NCBI RefSeq assembly: GCF_030382115.1
Contig: NZ_JAUDRJ010000003.1
Span: 3,547,726-3,611,725, forward strand
DNA: 64,000 nucleotides
Reading direction: 5' to 3'
DNA from: Nostoc sp. GT001
Lineage (GTDB): Bacteria > Cyanobacteriota > Cyanobacteriia > Cyanobacteriales > Nostocaceae
Part shown: positions 36,968 through 46,963 of the stretch, piece after piece
Numbering within the stretch: position 1 is the first letter of the stretch
How the letters are laid out: each line of letters starts with the position of its first letter
Program-made: the position numbers and the translations under genes
Notes under the pieces: model-generated
Database searches by the model: none
Told to the model about the DNA's origin: nothing
What the model saw: only the letters and a program-made list of their open reading frames with translations

Positions 36968-39550
36968 TTATTCTGTTTCAGAATCTCTATCTACTTTGTA
37001 AGCCTGTAATAAATATTCTCCATTGAAGTGAATGAGATGAGTAGAATCTTCCGCAACCCAAACATCGGTTTCCCAAGCAATCTCAGCCAAATACTCTACC
37101 ATCGCTTTCCGACTTAAAAAAGTTGTTACCATTACAAGGGGGATTTTTAGATCGGCAAAGATAACTTCAAGTTCTTTCTTCCGTTTAGGGTTAATTGGCC
37201 CATGAGAAGTTACAGCTTCAATTAAAACTAGCCAATCATTTTTTAGATAATGGATAATTACATCAGGCATTTTTCCGTGAGAATCGATAGTAACACCCAA
37301 ATTTCTCAATGCCACTTCATTAAAATACGCGAATTTTTCATCTGTATCACCAACATAAATCAGTTTTGCTCCAGGTGTAAAACGTTCTGCAAACTCCTTA
37401 ATAATCTTTTCGATCAGAATATTCTGTCCACCTGGCGATAGAGTTTTCACCTCTCCTTCAATCACTATCGGAATACGTGATAGTTCCCGCTCCTGAGCAT
37501 ATCGTTTTTTCAAAGTTTCAACTGAAGCTAGGTAAGTATGAATGCTCTTTTTCCATTCAGTAGTTCCATAAGTACGTAATAGTTCAAGCGTACTTTCTTC
37601 AATCTGATATACTGTTTTCGGACTGTTAACGGGGCGTTCAGGTGCATCTGGATTTACAATTATCAAAGCCGCATCTAAAAATTGATGGACTGTTTGACGG
37701 CGAACAGTTTCCCGTGTATTAGGTTTATATGTTTTGCCATAGTGCAGTGCCATAAATTCCATCATTGGCGTAATTCCCATTAATGGAGATGCAGCAGTTT
37801 CCCAAGAATCTGTTGGCTTTAAGTTAAGTAGAGCTAGCAGAGTTAAGGCTGAACGCTCATTAAGTTGTGCCCGTGGAAGTCCAAGTTCAATTAGAATTTG
37901 GAGTGCTTCATCAATACGGGTTTTAATTATTAAGGGGTTGTTTTCAGACTGATTGCTCATACTCAGTAACTCTTCTTGCAGAAGTTGATCAATTTCTTTC
38001 TGTGATGGAAAATGCTCAGTAATAGATAGCCCGACAGTCATTAGTTGTGCTATTGTCGGATATTTTAAATTTCGTAAATCGGTTGCATTAACCTGAGTAT
38101 GTCCATTAAACAACCGAAAAAATGCGTCAACGAGGCTAGAGTTAAGATAAGCAGCAAGACCACGTGCTAGGGTAAGATTAAGTCCTCTTCCGTTCTTGTG
38201 AAAATAATTCAGGTGATTTTCAAAGCCTACCCAAGAACAATTTATTTTGTTAGCATCATATACAACAGCAACAACTCGTTTTTTTTCCTCTTTGGAGGAG
38301 AATCGTTTAGTCAAAACATAATGTTCATTTGGTACTAAAAGAGATACAGTTTCTTCTGCATATACCAGAGCTTGGTGTTTTTTAGTTACCTTGGGATGCT
38401 CAATATATCCTCCTGAGAAATTCAATGGATAAATCAAGGGAACAGTATTTTTGTCTGGCATTAAACACAGATATTCTTTAGCGCGAAAATCTACAACCCG
38501 TCCCGTTGATACAGTTAATTCTAGGTCTTTTAATGTACAGGTAAAATTAGCTATTTTTTTAATAAAGTGCTGACTTAATGTATCGGGGATAATGTGAATA
38601 AATTGTTGCGAGTCGTTGGGAAGAACTATCTCTGTATAAGCTAATGAATTGGACAATATAAAATCATCATCAGCATTTGAACTTGTACTAATGGTTACAT
38701 TGTCAAACTTTGGTTTTTGTTTAACAGCATGAATAATAATTGTTTCTTGCAAAACTTCATCATCACTAAAAGCTTCCTGTCTGGAATCAAAAAGATGTAT
38801 CTGGTTTAAAGCCATCATTTCCAAAAACATTCTGCGGAAGTCTCTAAAATATGGCCCATTACAGAAACTACGCGGCGAAATAGCTACAAGCTCTCCTCTT
38901 GATTCAAGAAGCTGAACCGTAGCAGCGATAAAACCTGTATATAGATTGCTGGCTTCTAATCCTATAGAACGTAATAAATTACGAACTTTGGAATGAGCGT
39001 TAATTTTTAAATATGGGGGATTGAGAATAGCGTGGGTAAATCTGTAATTGTCAGGATTATCGAACAAACTAGGGCCAAGAAGTCTGACTGCATCCTCAAT
39101 AAAATCTGTATCCCGAATCTCATAGTTTAAAGAAATCCCAGCTATTTGACATTCTCTGGTACATAATTTCAATGTCTGATGCAAATACTCAATCAGAAAA
39201 GGATCGATTTCATAGGCAACAATATCTAAATTGACTGGACGTTGTTGGCTGTGACAAAGTTTAGCTACAAAGGCTGCAAGTAATGAGCCAACTCCTGCTC
39301 CAGCATCAAGTAAAGATATTTGAGGAAGATCGAGTTTGCCAAACATCCCAACCATTAATTCTGCTACTGTAGCAGGAGTCAAAAATTGACCCAGTTTTCC
39401 TTTTTGCTTTTGATCCTGTTTCAAGCTTGCAGCAATCCTCAGAATATCTACTTCACCAAGTAAGTTTCTGGCAGAACATTTCGACAAGCTTTTAAATTCC
39501 AACGGCTTGTGATGATTGTCTGTAAACTCTCTACTGCTTGATTGAAACAT
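36968..39550 (-). CDS. Fused type II restriction-modification enzyme: adenine methyltransferase plus BsuBI/PstI-type endonuclease
   Basis: 860 residues in one chain. The N-terminal half is a gamma-type N6-adenine methyltransferase, with SAM motif LLDAGAGVGSL (80-90) and catalytic N177PPY180, followed by a target-recognition part. The region from about 530 is the BsuBI/PstI N-terminal helical domain, and the last 160 residues are the BsuBI/PstI nuclease: KLIYVGDTDEKFAYF, then PDVI with D763, then E778 in LIEAVTSHGPINPKRKKELE, giving a PD-(D/E)xK-type core. BsuBI and PstI recognise CTGCAG as separate proteins; here both activities seem joined, so specificity may be similar but is not proven. 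It stands alone with no separate methylase. Confidence 0.88.
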   Translation of the reverse strand: MFQSSSREFTDNHHKPLEFKSLSKCSARNLLGEVDILRIAASLKQDQKQKGKLGQFLTPATVAELMVGMFGKLDLPQISLLDAGAGVGSLLAAFVAKLCHSQQRPVNLDIVAYEIDPFLIEYLHQTLKLCTRECQIAGISLNYEIRDTDFIEDAVRLLGPSLFDNPDNYRFTHAILNPPYLKINAHSKVRNLLRSIGLEASNLYTGFIAATVQLLESRGELVAISPRSFCNGPYFRDFRRMFLEMMALNQIHLFDSRQEAFSDDEVLQETIIIHAVKQKPKFDNVTISTSSNADDDFILSNSLAYTEIVLPNDSQQFIHIIPDTLSQHFIKKIANFTCTLKDLELTVSTGRVVDFRAKEYLCLMPDKNTVPLIYPLNFSGGYIEHPKVTKKHQALVYAEETVSLLVPNEHYVLTKRFSSKEEKKRVVAVVYDANKINCSWVGFENHLNYFHKNGRGLNLTLARGLAAYLNSSLVDAFFRLFNGHTQVNATDLRNLKYPTIAQLMTVGLSITEHFPSQKEIDQLLQEELLSMSNQSENNPLIIKTRIDEALQILIELGLPRAQLNERSALTLLALLNLKPTDSWETAASPLMGITPMMEFMALHYGKTYKPNTRETVRRQTVHQFLDAALIIVNPDAPERPVNSPKTVYQIEESTLELLRTYGTTEWKKSIHTYLASVETLKKRYAQERELSRIPIVIEGEVKTLSPGGQNILIEKIIKEFAERFTPGAKLIYVGDTDEKFAYFNEVALRNLGVTIDSHGKMPDVIIHYLKNDWLVLIEAVTSHGPINPKRKKELEVIFADLKIPLVMVTTFLSRKAMVEYLAEIAWETDVWVAEDSTHLIHFNGEYLLQAYKVDRDSETE

Positions 39551-39668
39551 TACGGTTCATTTTCACAGAGCAAAAACTAACTTTATCAGGTTTTGAATTT
39601 ACGCCATGATATTTTAAGGAGAAACTGATGCAAGAAGCGTCCCTTTATCCAAAAATTATTTTAAAATT

Positions 39669-40655
39669 ATGCTTCAGGCTAAAGTCTTCGTTACTCGTCG
39701 CCTACCGATCGAATTAGAGCCACTGCGATCGCTTGCCATTGTCGAAGTTTGGCCAGAACGCCAACCCCCTCCATACGAAATTTTACTAGAAAAAGTCAAG
39801 GAAATAGATGGATTGCTATGTCTGCTGACTGACCAAATCGATCGCCAACTCATCAAGTCTGGAAAACTCAAAGTCATCAGTCAAATGGCGGTAGGTTACG
39901 ATAACATTGACATTGCCGCAGCCACGGCACGACAAATTCCCGTCGGTAATACTCCTGGGGTGTTAACCGATGCTACCGCAGATTTTGCTTGGGCATTACT
40001 AATGGCAGCTGCACGGCGCGTAGTAGAGGCTGATCGATTTACTCGTGCAGGTTTATGGCAGACTTGGGAACCAGATTTGTTGTTGGGGCCAAATGTTACG
40101 GGTGCTACCTTGGGGATTGTTGGTTTTGGGCGAATTGGTCAAGCAGTTGCTCGCCGTGCCAAAGGATTTGAAATGCAGATATTGTACACGAGTAGGCAAC
40201 GATGCAGCCCAGAGTTAGAACAATCTCTAGGTGTGGAGTTTGCTACGTTAGAACACTTACTGCAAGAATCAGATTTTGTGACACTGCACACACCATCGGC
40301 TGATGATACTTATCATTTAATTAGCGATCGCCAATTTGAGTTGATGAAGCGATCGGCTATTTTGATTAACACGGCGCGGGGAACTATTGTAGATCCAAAT
40401 TCTCTCTATCGCGCCCTTGCAAGTGGTCAAATTGCGGCGGCGGCTGTAGATGTCACCGAACCAGAACCGATTCCTAGTAATAGCCTATTGTTAACCTTAG
40501 AAAATCTAATTATTGCACCTCATATTGGCAGTGCCAGCCGTCAAACGCGCTCAAAAATGGCTTCAATGGCGATCGCTAATTTAATTGCGGGATTGAGGGG
40601 CGATCGCTTGGCTAATTGTGTCAACCCTGAAATTTATAATTCACATCAGGCGTGA
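39669..40655 (+). CDS. D-isomer-specific 2-hydroxyacid dehydrogenase (glyoxylate/hydroxypyruvate reductase-like)
   Basis: 328 residues. NAD(P)-binding G152-F-G154-R-I-G157 (TLGIVGFGRIGQAVA) lies between two halves of the catalytic domain; catalytic R237 is in ILINTARGTIVD, the Glu in DVTEPEP and H285 in IIAPHIGSAS. The residue pattern and length match GyaR-type glyoxylate reductases of photorespiratory glycolate recycling, but hydroxypyruvate or other 2-keto acids are possible. Start is the ATG at 39669; the gene is divergent from the restriction-modification enzyme. The stop overlaps a hairpin. Confidence 0.88.
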   Translation: MLQAKVFVTRRLPIELEPLRSLAIVEVWPERQPPPYEILLEKVKEIDGLLCLLTDQIDRQLIKSGKLKVISQMAVGYDNIDIAAATARQIPVGNTPGVLTDATADFAWALLMAAARRVVEADRFTRAGLWQTWEPDLLLGPNVTGATLGIVGFGRIGQAVARRAKGFEMQILYTSRQRCSPELEQSLGVEFATLEHLLQESDFVTLHTPSADDTYHLISDRQFELMKRSAILINTARGTIVDPNSLYRALASGQIAAAAVDVTEPEPIPSNSLLLTLENLIIAPHIGSASRQTRSKMASMAIANLIAGLRGDRLANCVNPEIYNSHQA

Positions 40656-40662
40656 ATTATAA
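40634..40662. terminator. Hairpin at the end of the hydroxyacid dehydrogenase gene
   Basis: An 11-bp stem (ttataattcac / gtgaattataa) with a 7-nt loop spans the stop codon. A second perfect hairpin (ggacgcata / tatgcgtcc) follows at 40701-40720 before the convergent porin gene. The pair probably separates the two transcripts. Confidence 0.55.
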
Positions 40663-40743
40663 ACGCCCTCAATCTAGTACTACAAGGCGAAAGTCAAAAA
40701 GGACGCATAGTTATGCGTCCCTAAAGCAAATTGCTGTAAACCT

Positions 40744-42504
40744 TTAGAAAGTGAAAGTTGTTCTCAGCGTACCGATAATTGCATCATCGTTATTGCTGTT
40801 TTGACCAGGAGAGGTCAACCAGATTACGCCAGGGGTGATTGAGATATTATCTGACACGCGATACTTGTAAAAGCCTTCAAAGTGATAAGGTATATCATTC
40901 CCAGTACCAGCAAAAGCTCCGCCTCGGTTAAAGGCATAAGGTTCAGCACCTGCAAAAATCCCTAAAACGTTACCCTTTTTACCAAAGTCAGGTAGGGCTA
41001 CCCCAAGACCGTAGCTCCAAGCTTCATAATCATCACCAGCACCAAAGCCTGTGACATCGTGGTAAGAAACAAAGCCACTGACTGACAGTTTATCGCTGGG
41101 TCTGAAGGCTGCCGATATCCCATAAGAATTACTGGAAGATCCGTTTAGGGTAGTTAGAGTGTTAGCTTGACCAGTACCTACAACGCGGTTAGTACTACCC
41201 AAACCACCACCTAGATCGAATAAATTACCACCTCCAGCACCATGATAACCGTGAACGTAGGTAGCACCTATAGATAAGCGATCGCCAACACTAAAGTTCA
41301 ATTGTCCAAGAGCTGCATAGTTACCCTCTAGCAAACCTTGATTTGTGCCAGGATTACTAGCATTTGATGCCAAGTAGCCTATAGTCAGTGAACTTGGTTT
41401 GAAAAAATTGCCACCCTTACCAAAGGGTAAAGTCAGTGCCGCACCTGCACCACCACCAATGCGATAAATCGGACTTTCAGAAGCAAAGGTAGACAAAGCA
41501 CCATTACCGCCATCAAAGTCCTCAAAGTAAGGGTTGTTAGTGGCAACATAATCGCTATGAATACCTCCGGTGCCCGCAAAGTAAGCTTGGGCTGGATCTA
41601 TGGGTACGTAATAAGCTAGCCAGTCGATAATCACACTGTTGTTACTAGTGCTGCCGAGTTGAAATGTTTGTGTGCCTTCAGCAGTATCGATAGCACCACC
41701 ACCATTCCCTACTTGAGTAAAGGCTAGTGCATTCCCGGCTGCAAGACGGGTGTGTAAAACGTCTTTACCCGTGAAACTGGTTTGCAAGTCTAAACGTACC
41801 CTATCTTGGAAGACAGTATTATTGGCATCACCACTATTATTGCCAAAAATATCAGTAACGACAAAAATAGCTTCACCCACCAATTTTGTGGTAGTGGAAA
41901 ACTGATTAGCTTCTAGTTCAGCAGTCCGTGCTTCTACAGAATCTACTCGACCACGCAGAGTTGCCAGTTCTGCCGAGAATTCCTCTTGCAAACGCTGGAG
42001 AGTCGCCAAATCCTGTTTTGTCACCAAGTCAGCAGTTGCTGTTGCAATCAGTTCATTAACTCGATCTAAACAAGCATTCAAACCTGCGGCAAACTCATAA
42101 CGAGTCAGTGCCCGATTACCACGGTAAGTAGAATTTGGGTATCCAGCAATACAACCGTAGCGCTCAACCAGGGATTGCAAAGCTTGGAATGCCCAATCAG
42201 TTGGCTGTACATCAGAAAATTGAGAAACTGATGTGACTTGAGACAGTGAATTCTGGTTCTTGCCTTCGTTGCTGTAGCGATTAACCTCTTCTAAAACCTT
42301 ATTTTCATCAGTCTTTTGAGCAACCAATTGCTGATTAACTTTTGGTTGATCTGTTTGAATGAATATTGAAGCATTAGCAGCTTTTGGCTTTGTATCTTCA
42401 GAAGAGCTTGCTACTTCAGCAGCCATACCCTTAGCGGAAACCAACACCGTCACTCCCAAAACTACTGGACTTAGTACCAGAGTTTTCCACAATAGATGAG
42501 ACAT
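40744..42504 (-). CDS. Outer-membrane porin with SLH domain and OprB-type barrel (cyanobacterial iron-uptake/carbohydrate porin type)
   Basis: About 586 residues from the ATG at 42504, preferred because a clean Sec signal follows (LLWKTLVLSPVVLGVTVLVS ... AKGMAAE) and an upstream start would place charged residues in front of it. An SLH domain (SQFSDVQPTDWAFQALQSL and following) anchors to the cell-wall polymer, then a coiled coil (EEFSAELATLRGRVDSVEAR), then a beta-barrel of alternating strands, ending in Phe (TLRTTFTF). Relatives are Som-type porins; one group has a role in iron uptake. The specific solute is unknown. Confidence 0.88.
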   Translation of the reverse strand: MSHLLWKTLVLSPVVLGVTVLVSAKGMAAEVASSSEDTKPKAANASIFIQTDQPKVNQQLVAQKTDENKVLEEVNRYSNEGKNQNSLSQVTSVSQFSDVQPTDWAFQALQSLVERYGCIAGYPNSTYRGNRALTRYEFAAGLNACLDRVNELIATATADLVTKQDLATLQRLQEEFSAELATLRGRVDSVEARTAELEANQFSTTTKLVGEAIFVVTDIFGNNSGDANNTVFQDRVRLDLQTSFTGKDVLHTRLAAGNALAFTQVGNGGGAIDTAEGTQTFQLGSTSNNSVIIDWLAYYVPIDPAQAYFAGTGGIHSDYVATNNPYFEDFDGGNGALSTFASESPIYRIGGGAGAALTLPFGKGGNFFKPSSLTIGYLASNASNPGTNQGLLEGNYAALGQLNFSVGDRLSIGATYVHGYHGAGGGNLFDLGGGLGSTNRVVGTGQANTLTTLNGSSSNSYGISAAFRPSDKLSVSGFVSYHDVTGFGAGDDYEAWSYGLGVALPDFGKKGNVLGIFAGAEPYAFNRGGAFAGTGNDIPYHFEGFYKYRVSDNISITPGVIWLTSPGQNSNNDDAIIGTLRTTFTF

Positions 42505-42730
42505 TTTTATTTTCCTTTTCCAAAAAATAACCAAAATCAGTTGGTTCAAGAAAAAGAGAACAAGTGATTATTCTACTTGTTGGGAATCTTATCAGATTGC
42601 TGTTACCTAAGCTATATATCTAAGAAAATTTTTCTAGATCGGGAATTGTCAAGTTTTGCAGATATCTTATTTGCCAAAGGTTGAGTTTATAATAAGGAAA
42701 TTTCGGTCGTTTTTGTGCTACTTACGGACT

Positions 42731-43168
42731 TTAGCTTCTTGTTTTTAACTCTGGTTTGCGTTTATTGTGGCGATCGATCCATAGAAACCTTTCTGGAGAT
42801 GAGCAAGCGATCGCAATTTCACCAAAGCGCAAAAATGCAGAGTAAGGAGCAGAATTGATTTTACGTAATGTGCTATGGAACGTCAATGGATCGGGGGTTG
42901 CATCGGTGTAAAGCTTATTAGTCAGGCAAACTTGATAGGTTTCCTCTTCGTGAATTTCGTCCAAGCATTGGCGAATATCTTGAATGTAATTTTGATAAGT
43001 GCGACTCAAACGGAACTTAACAGGCTGACAATTTTCTTGGGGTACAACAGAAGAAAGAGGATCTAGAGTTTCGAGTTGTTGTTGGATAGTATTGAACCAA
43101 GTTTCTACCTGTTCCGTATCTCTAAGTCGATGAGTCGGAATAACAAATACTGTTTCTTTGGGTTTCAT
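42731..43168 (-). pseudogene. Fragment of a chorismate-utilising enzyme (PabB/TrpE type)
   Basis: 145 residues of the middle of a chorismate-binding protein: FRLSRTYQNYIQDIRQCLDE, then QVCLTNKLYTD, then APYSAFLRFGEIAIACSSPERFL. These match the region just before the catalytic core, but the N-terminal third and the whole C-terminal active site (from SKPIKGT on) are absent; the frame ends WIDRHNKRKPELKTRS-stop at 42731. It cannot bind chorismate productively. It is most like PabB (aminodeoxychorismate synthase I). A repeat element lies just upstream, perhaps linked to the loss. Confidence 0.75.
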
Positions 43169-43306
43169 AAAATTTGTTCAGGTTTATCAAATGAAATTTC
43201 CAAGCTTCAAACTTTTTTTAAACGTTCTCTGCATCACTCTTGTTACAGTTGCATCAGGATTATTCAAATAAACTTTAATAAATCGAGAATCTAAGGTTTT
43301 AAAGTC

Positions 43307-43454
43307 TAACGTGAGTTCGATGAACCTCTCCCTCCCAGCCTCCCTCTCCGAAACGGAAAGGGAGGAGAAACGAAAAATTAAGCTTTTTGCTCCCCTCTCC
43401 GCGTCGGAGAGGGGCTGGGGGAGAGGTCAAATAAGACTTGTCGAACTCACGTTA
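43307..43454. repeat. 148-bp nested inverted-repeat element
   Basis: Perfect 14-bp terminal repeats taacgtgagttcga (43307) and tcgaactcacgtta (43441) enclose two further C-rich/G-rich hairpin arms (cctctccctcc ... gggagaggt; cctctccgaaacggaaaggg; ctctccgcgtcggagag). It has no coding capacity, so it looks like a miniature transposable element or its relic. It is 75 bp downstream of kdpC. Confidence 0.75.
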
Positions 43455-43529
43455 AATTCTAAGTAATCATTCAATATTACTATAGATAACTATTCCCAAG
43501 AGGAGGCATATTCACTATTTCCCAAGCCC

Positions 43530-44168
43530 TTATCCCTTAATTTTATCCAAAGCTAAATTCAGCTTCAACACATTAACTCCAGGTTCGCCAAAAATGCCAA
43601 GAAAGCGTCCATCGGTGTTTTGAGAAATTAAAGTTTCGAGTTGGTTCGGTTGAACTCCTCGCGCCTTGGCTACTCGTGCAATTTGCGCGATCGCAGCTTC
43701 CGGGGTAATATGCGGGTCAAGGCTGGAACCAGAGGTGTAAACTAAATCGCCAGTCGGCTGCACACCTGCTGTTTTCAACCGATTGAAGTCACCTTCAACT
43801 TTTTTGCTGGGATCTGGGTCATCTTTACCCTTAATGCGTTCCATTAATGCGGGATTACTGGGAGCCAAGTTACTAGCACCGGAAACTCCAGTTTTCAAAA
43901 CTCCTGCATCATCTTTTTTCAGATCGGCTGTGCTGTAACTCGTGGTACTAGGACGGCTGTTAAAATAGCGATCGCTACTAAAAGGTTGACCAATCAAAGC
44001 AGAACCGACAACTTGACCTGTGCTATTTTTCAAAAGACTACCGTTTGCTTGAAACGGAAATACAATCTGCCCAATAGCAATCATCGCAAAAGGATAAATA
44101 ATCGCCCCAATAACCCAGAGTACCAAGGTAGAACGAACAGCTCTACTAGCTTCGCGTGCAAAACTCAT
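43530..44168 (-). CDS. kdpC: Potassium-transporting ATPase subunit KdpC
   Basis: 212 residues. One N-terminal membrane helix (VLWVIGAIIYPFAMIAIGQI) anchors a periplasmic domain with family blocks NGSLLKNSTGQVVGSALIGQ, YFNSRPSTT, SGSSLDPHITPEAA and VNVLKLNLALD. It stabilises the KdpA-KdpB complex and raises K+ affinity. The ATG at 44168 is chosen: it shares its A with the TAA stop of the preceding gene (TAATG) and begins MSFAREASRAVR; the open frame upstream adds 51 residues of nonsense from the kdpG-like reading frame. The order kdpA-kdpB-kdpG-like-kdpC is as described for Anabaena. Confidence 0.95.
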   Translation of the reverse strand: MSFAREASRAVRSTLVLWVIGAIIYPFAMIAIGQIVFPFQANGSLLKNSTGQVVGSALIGQPFSSDRYFNSRPSTTSYSTADLKKDDAGVLKTGVSGASNLAPSNPALMERIKGKDDPDPSKKVEGDFNRLKTAGVQPTGDLVYTSGSSLDPHITPEAAIAQIARVAKARGVQPNQLETLISQNTDGRFLGIFGEPGVNVLKLNLALDKIKG

Positions 44169-44437
44169 TAGAATTTCTCCGGTACAAACATTACAAAAAA
44201 TAGATAGATGGAAAGTCCCAGTGTCACCAGTCCTAACAGTCCCAATCCCCAAGATTGACTGCGGGAAAGTTGTTCGCCAGTAGCGGCATAAACCATAGGT
44301 GCAACCACTAGGTTGAAACACATCGCCAAGAATAAATACAGTGGCAGCTTTTGCCTACGCCATTGACACCAGATTTCAGTTATTTCTTCTAATACTTGAG
44401 ATGCAAGAATAGTGCGGCGGATCTGAATAAGTTTCAT
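44168..44437 (-). CDS. kdpG: KdpG-like / KdpF-containing small membrane subunit of the Kdp complex
   Basis: 89 residues, between kdpB and kdpC. Two hydrophobic helices: LYLFLAMCFNLVVAPMVYAA, and the end GLLGLVTLGLSIYLFFVMFV followed by PEKF. The second helix plus P-E-K-F is the length and pattern of KdpF, the 29-residue lipid-like stabilising peptide, but here it is extended by an N-terminal part. I recall that Anabaena strains have a kdpG gene at this position in place of kdpF; the name rests on that memory. Overlap with kdpC by one base implies translational coupling. Confidence 0.7.
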   Translation of the reverse strand: MKLIQIRRTILASQVLEEITEIWCQWRRQKLPLYLFLAMCFNLVVAPMVYAATGEQLSRSQSWGLGLLGLVTLGLSIYLFFVMFVPEKF

Positions 44438-44443
44438 AGTAAA

Positions 44444-46585
44444 TTAAGACAAAGGTAGGATAATATCTATCAGCTTGATGGCAATGAAGGGAGCAACGAT
44501 ACCGCCAAGACCAAAGATGAAGATATTACGACGTAGCAATTGATCTGCTGTTAAAGGTAAGAACTTCACTCCTTTGAGTGCTAGCGGAATTAGTGCCGGA
44601 ATAATCAAGGCGTTGTAAATCAGCGCCGAGACGATCGCAGATTGGGCACTCTTTAATCCCATAATATTAAGTGCGCCGATTCCAGCAGCGGCAAAGATTG
44701 TCGGAATGATCGCAAAATACTTGGCAATATCGTTAGCGATGGAGAATGTTGTCAAGGCTCCACGAGTAATTAGCAACTGTTTACCTATGGTTACTAAGTC
44801 AATTAGCTTCGTGGGATCTGAGTCTAAGTCCACCATGTTAGCAGCTTCTTTGGCAGCTTGCGTCCCCGAATTCATTGCCACACCCACATTTGCTTGAGCG
44901 AGAGCAGGTGCATCGTTCGTACCATCCCCGGTCATTGCCACCAGTTTACCTTGAGATTGTTCCGAGCGAATCACCTCAATTTTGTCTTCTGGAGTCGCTT
45001 CGGCAATGAAATCATCCACCCCAGCTTCCTCGGCAATTACCGAAGCAGTAATTCGATTGTCTCCTGTGAGCATGATGGTGCGAACACCCATGCGCCGGAG
45101 TTGGTCAAATCGTTCTCGCAAACCGGGTTTGACAATATCTTTGAGGTAGATGACACCATAAATTTTGTCATCTTGGCAAACAGCCAAGGGTGTACCGCCT
45201 AACCGGGAAACTCGCTCATAAGCTGCATCTATATCATCAGGAACGTTACCGCCACGAGAACGGACAAATCCCTTAATGGCATCTACTGCACCTTTGCGAA
45301 TTTGCTTGCCATCGGGTAGATTCGTGCCACTCATCCGGGTTTTAGCGGAAAATTCTACACCTTCGGCTTTGTCAATGTTAAAGTCTACCCCAGCCTGGGA
45401 CTTTTCTGCTAAAATCACAATCGATTTACCCTCTGGCGTTTCATCAAACAAGCTAGCAGCTAAGGAAACTCGTGCCACATCTATTATTGAGTGGTTATCC
45501 AGGGGAATAAACTCATCAGCCATCCGGTTCCCCAAGGTAATCGTGCCTGTCTTATCTAATACCAAGGTGTTGATGTCACCGCAAGCTTCTACTGCTCGAC
45601 CAGAGGTAGCAATCACGTTAAACTGAGCAACTCTATCCATCCCGGCAATACCGATCGCACTGAGCAAACCACCGATAGTTGTGGGAATTAATGCTACTAG
45701 TAGTGAGATGAGAATAGCAACGCTAGCACCCGCCCGCAAACTGTTTCCTGCCTCAACTCCAAAGGCCGTGCTGATAAAGCTGGCAATGTAGCCGACAAAT
45801 GGGGGCATAGTTGCCACCACAATCAGGAACACCTGCGTTAACACTGCCAACAATACCGTCAAAGCAATCTCGTTGGGAGTTTTGCTGCGTTCTGCCCCTT
45901 CTACCAGGGAAATCATGCGATCGATAAAGCCTTGACCAGGATCGGCACTAATGCGAATTGTCAACTCATCGGAGAGTAGGCGTGTACCACCTGTCACCGA
46001 ACTGGCAATATCTGTACCTGGTTGCTTCAGTACCGGGGCAGATTCCCCAGTGATTGCCGACTCATCCACTGAGCCAATACCTTTAATTACATCCCCATCG
46101 GCGGGAATCATATTATTTGCAACCACTTTTACCAAATCGCCCCGTCGCAGTTCTGTAGAATTGACTTTTACTATGGAACCATCGGGGAGGATTTTGTTGG
46201 CAACAGTATCCGATCGCGTCGAGCGCAGTGAATCAGCTTGTGCTTTTCCGCGTCCTTCAGCTACGGCTTCGGCAAAGTTGGCAAAAACGAGGGTGAAAAA
46301 GAGAATAAAGGTAATCAACCCGTTTAAAAGGCGTTGTTGATTGACATCAGCCTGGATTGTGCCAAACAAATTTGGGTTTAGAGTAACAAGCAAGGTGATA
46401 ATTGTCCCTACCCAAACAACAAACATAACTGGGTTTCTGACAGTAATTCGCGGATCGAGCTTGACAAATGACTCACGAATTGCTCTTTGGTAAAGTCCCC
46501 GCATATCAGCTTTGGGGGTATGTTTGCGCGAGTCACGAGTTCCAGATGGAATACGGGGAGAGGGAGAATCAGTAGTAATTGGCAT
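44444..46585 (-). CDS. kdpB: Potassium-transporting P-type ATPase subunit KdpB
   Basis: 713 residues. The catalytic P-type ATPase: actuator motif T179GES182, phosphorylated Asp D344 in [11 protein letters not shown] ([10 protein letters not shown]) of the nucleotide domain, TGD (IMLTGDN) and the hinge [13 protein letters not shown]. Hydrolysis of ATP drives K+ import through KdpA. The N-terminal extension (residues 1-30) is Pro/Ser/Arg rich. The gene begins 378 bp after kdpA; a block of thirteen 21-bp tandem repeats lies in that gap, so kdpA and kdpB are not tightly coupled here. Confidence 0.97.
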   Translation of the reverse strand: MPITTDSPSPRIPSGTRDSRKHTPKADMRGLYQRAIRESFVKLDPRITVRNPVMFVVWVGTIITLLVTLNPNLFGTIQADVNQQRLLNGLITFILFFTLVFANFAEAVAEGRGKAQADSLRSTRSDTVANKILPDGSIVKVNSTELRRGDLVKVVANNMIPADGDVIKGIGSVDESAITGESAPVLKQPGTDIASSVTGGTRLLSDELTIRISADPGQGFIDRMISLVEGAERSKTPNEIALTVLLAVLTQVFLIVVATMPPFVGYIASFISTAFGVEAGNSLRAGASVAILISLLVALIPTTIGGLLSAIGIAGMDRVAQFNVIATSGRAVEACGDINTLVLDKTGTITLGNRMADEFIPLDNHSIIDVARVSLAASLFDETPEGKSIVILAEKSQAGVDFNIDKAEGVEFSAKTRMSGTNLPDGKQIRKGAVDAIKGFVRSRGGNVPDDIDAAYERVSRLGGTPLAVCQDDKIYGVIYLKDIVKPGLRERFDQLRRMGVRTIMLTGDNRITASVIAEEAGVDDFIAEATPEDKIEVIRSEQSQGKLVAMTGDGTNDAPALAQANVGVAMNSGTQAAKEAANMVDLDSDPTKLIDLVTIGKQLLITRGALTTFSIANDIAKYFAIIPTIFAAAGIGALNIMGLKSAQSAIVSALIYNALIIPALIPLALKGVKFLPLTADQLLRRNIFIFGLGGIVAPFIAIKLIDIILPLS

Positions 46586-46963
46586 ACATTAAATTTTGAG
46601 CATGAGTCTTTGAGGTCGATGAACGGAGTTCCGAGGACAATGAACGGAGTTCCGAAGACGATGAATGGTGTTCCGAGGTCGATGAATGGTGTTCCGAAGT
46701 CGATGAATAGAGTTCCGAGGTCGATGAACGGAGTTCCGAAGACGATGAACGGAGTTCCGAAGACGATGAATGGTGTTCCGAGGTCGATGAATGGTGTTCC
46801 GAAGTCGATGAATAGAGTTCCGAGGACGATGAACGGAGTTCCGAGGTCGATGAACAGAGTTCCAAGGTCGATAAATGGTGTTCTAACTCTCCCCTGCTCC
46901 TCTGCTCCCCGGTCACTGAGCGTAGCCGAAGTGCTGCACCCCTGCACCTCCGCTCCCCAATTC
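46586..46963. repeat. Thirteen 21-bp tandem repeats between kdpA and kdpB
   Basis: From 46612 to 46884 the unit ga(g/a)g(t/a)cgatgaa(c/t)g is followed by a variable (g/a)gttcc end; the thirteen 21-bp units follow one another without spacers. Units 3-7 and 8-12 are nearly the same in order (first three exact), so the block grew by duplication of a 105-bp five-unit piece. The unit is seven codons, so both strands stay open for over 170 codons (FIDLGTP on minus, MNGVPRS on plus); neither frame resembles a known protein. The rest of the gap is non-coding and ends in a ggtcactgagcgtagccgaa dispersed element near 46912. Confidence 0.9.

Noticed and set aside
44169..44321. Longer kdpC start giving 263 residues
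   Set aside because: The extra 51 residues come from the kdpG-like gene in another frame; the overlapping TAATG start fits better.
46612..46884. CRISPR array
   Set aside because: The 21-bp units follow each other with no unique spacers, so this is a simple tandem repeat.
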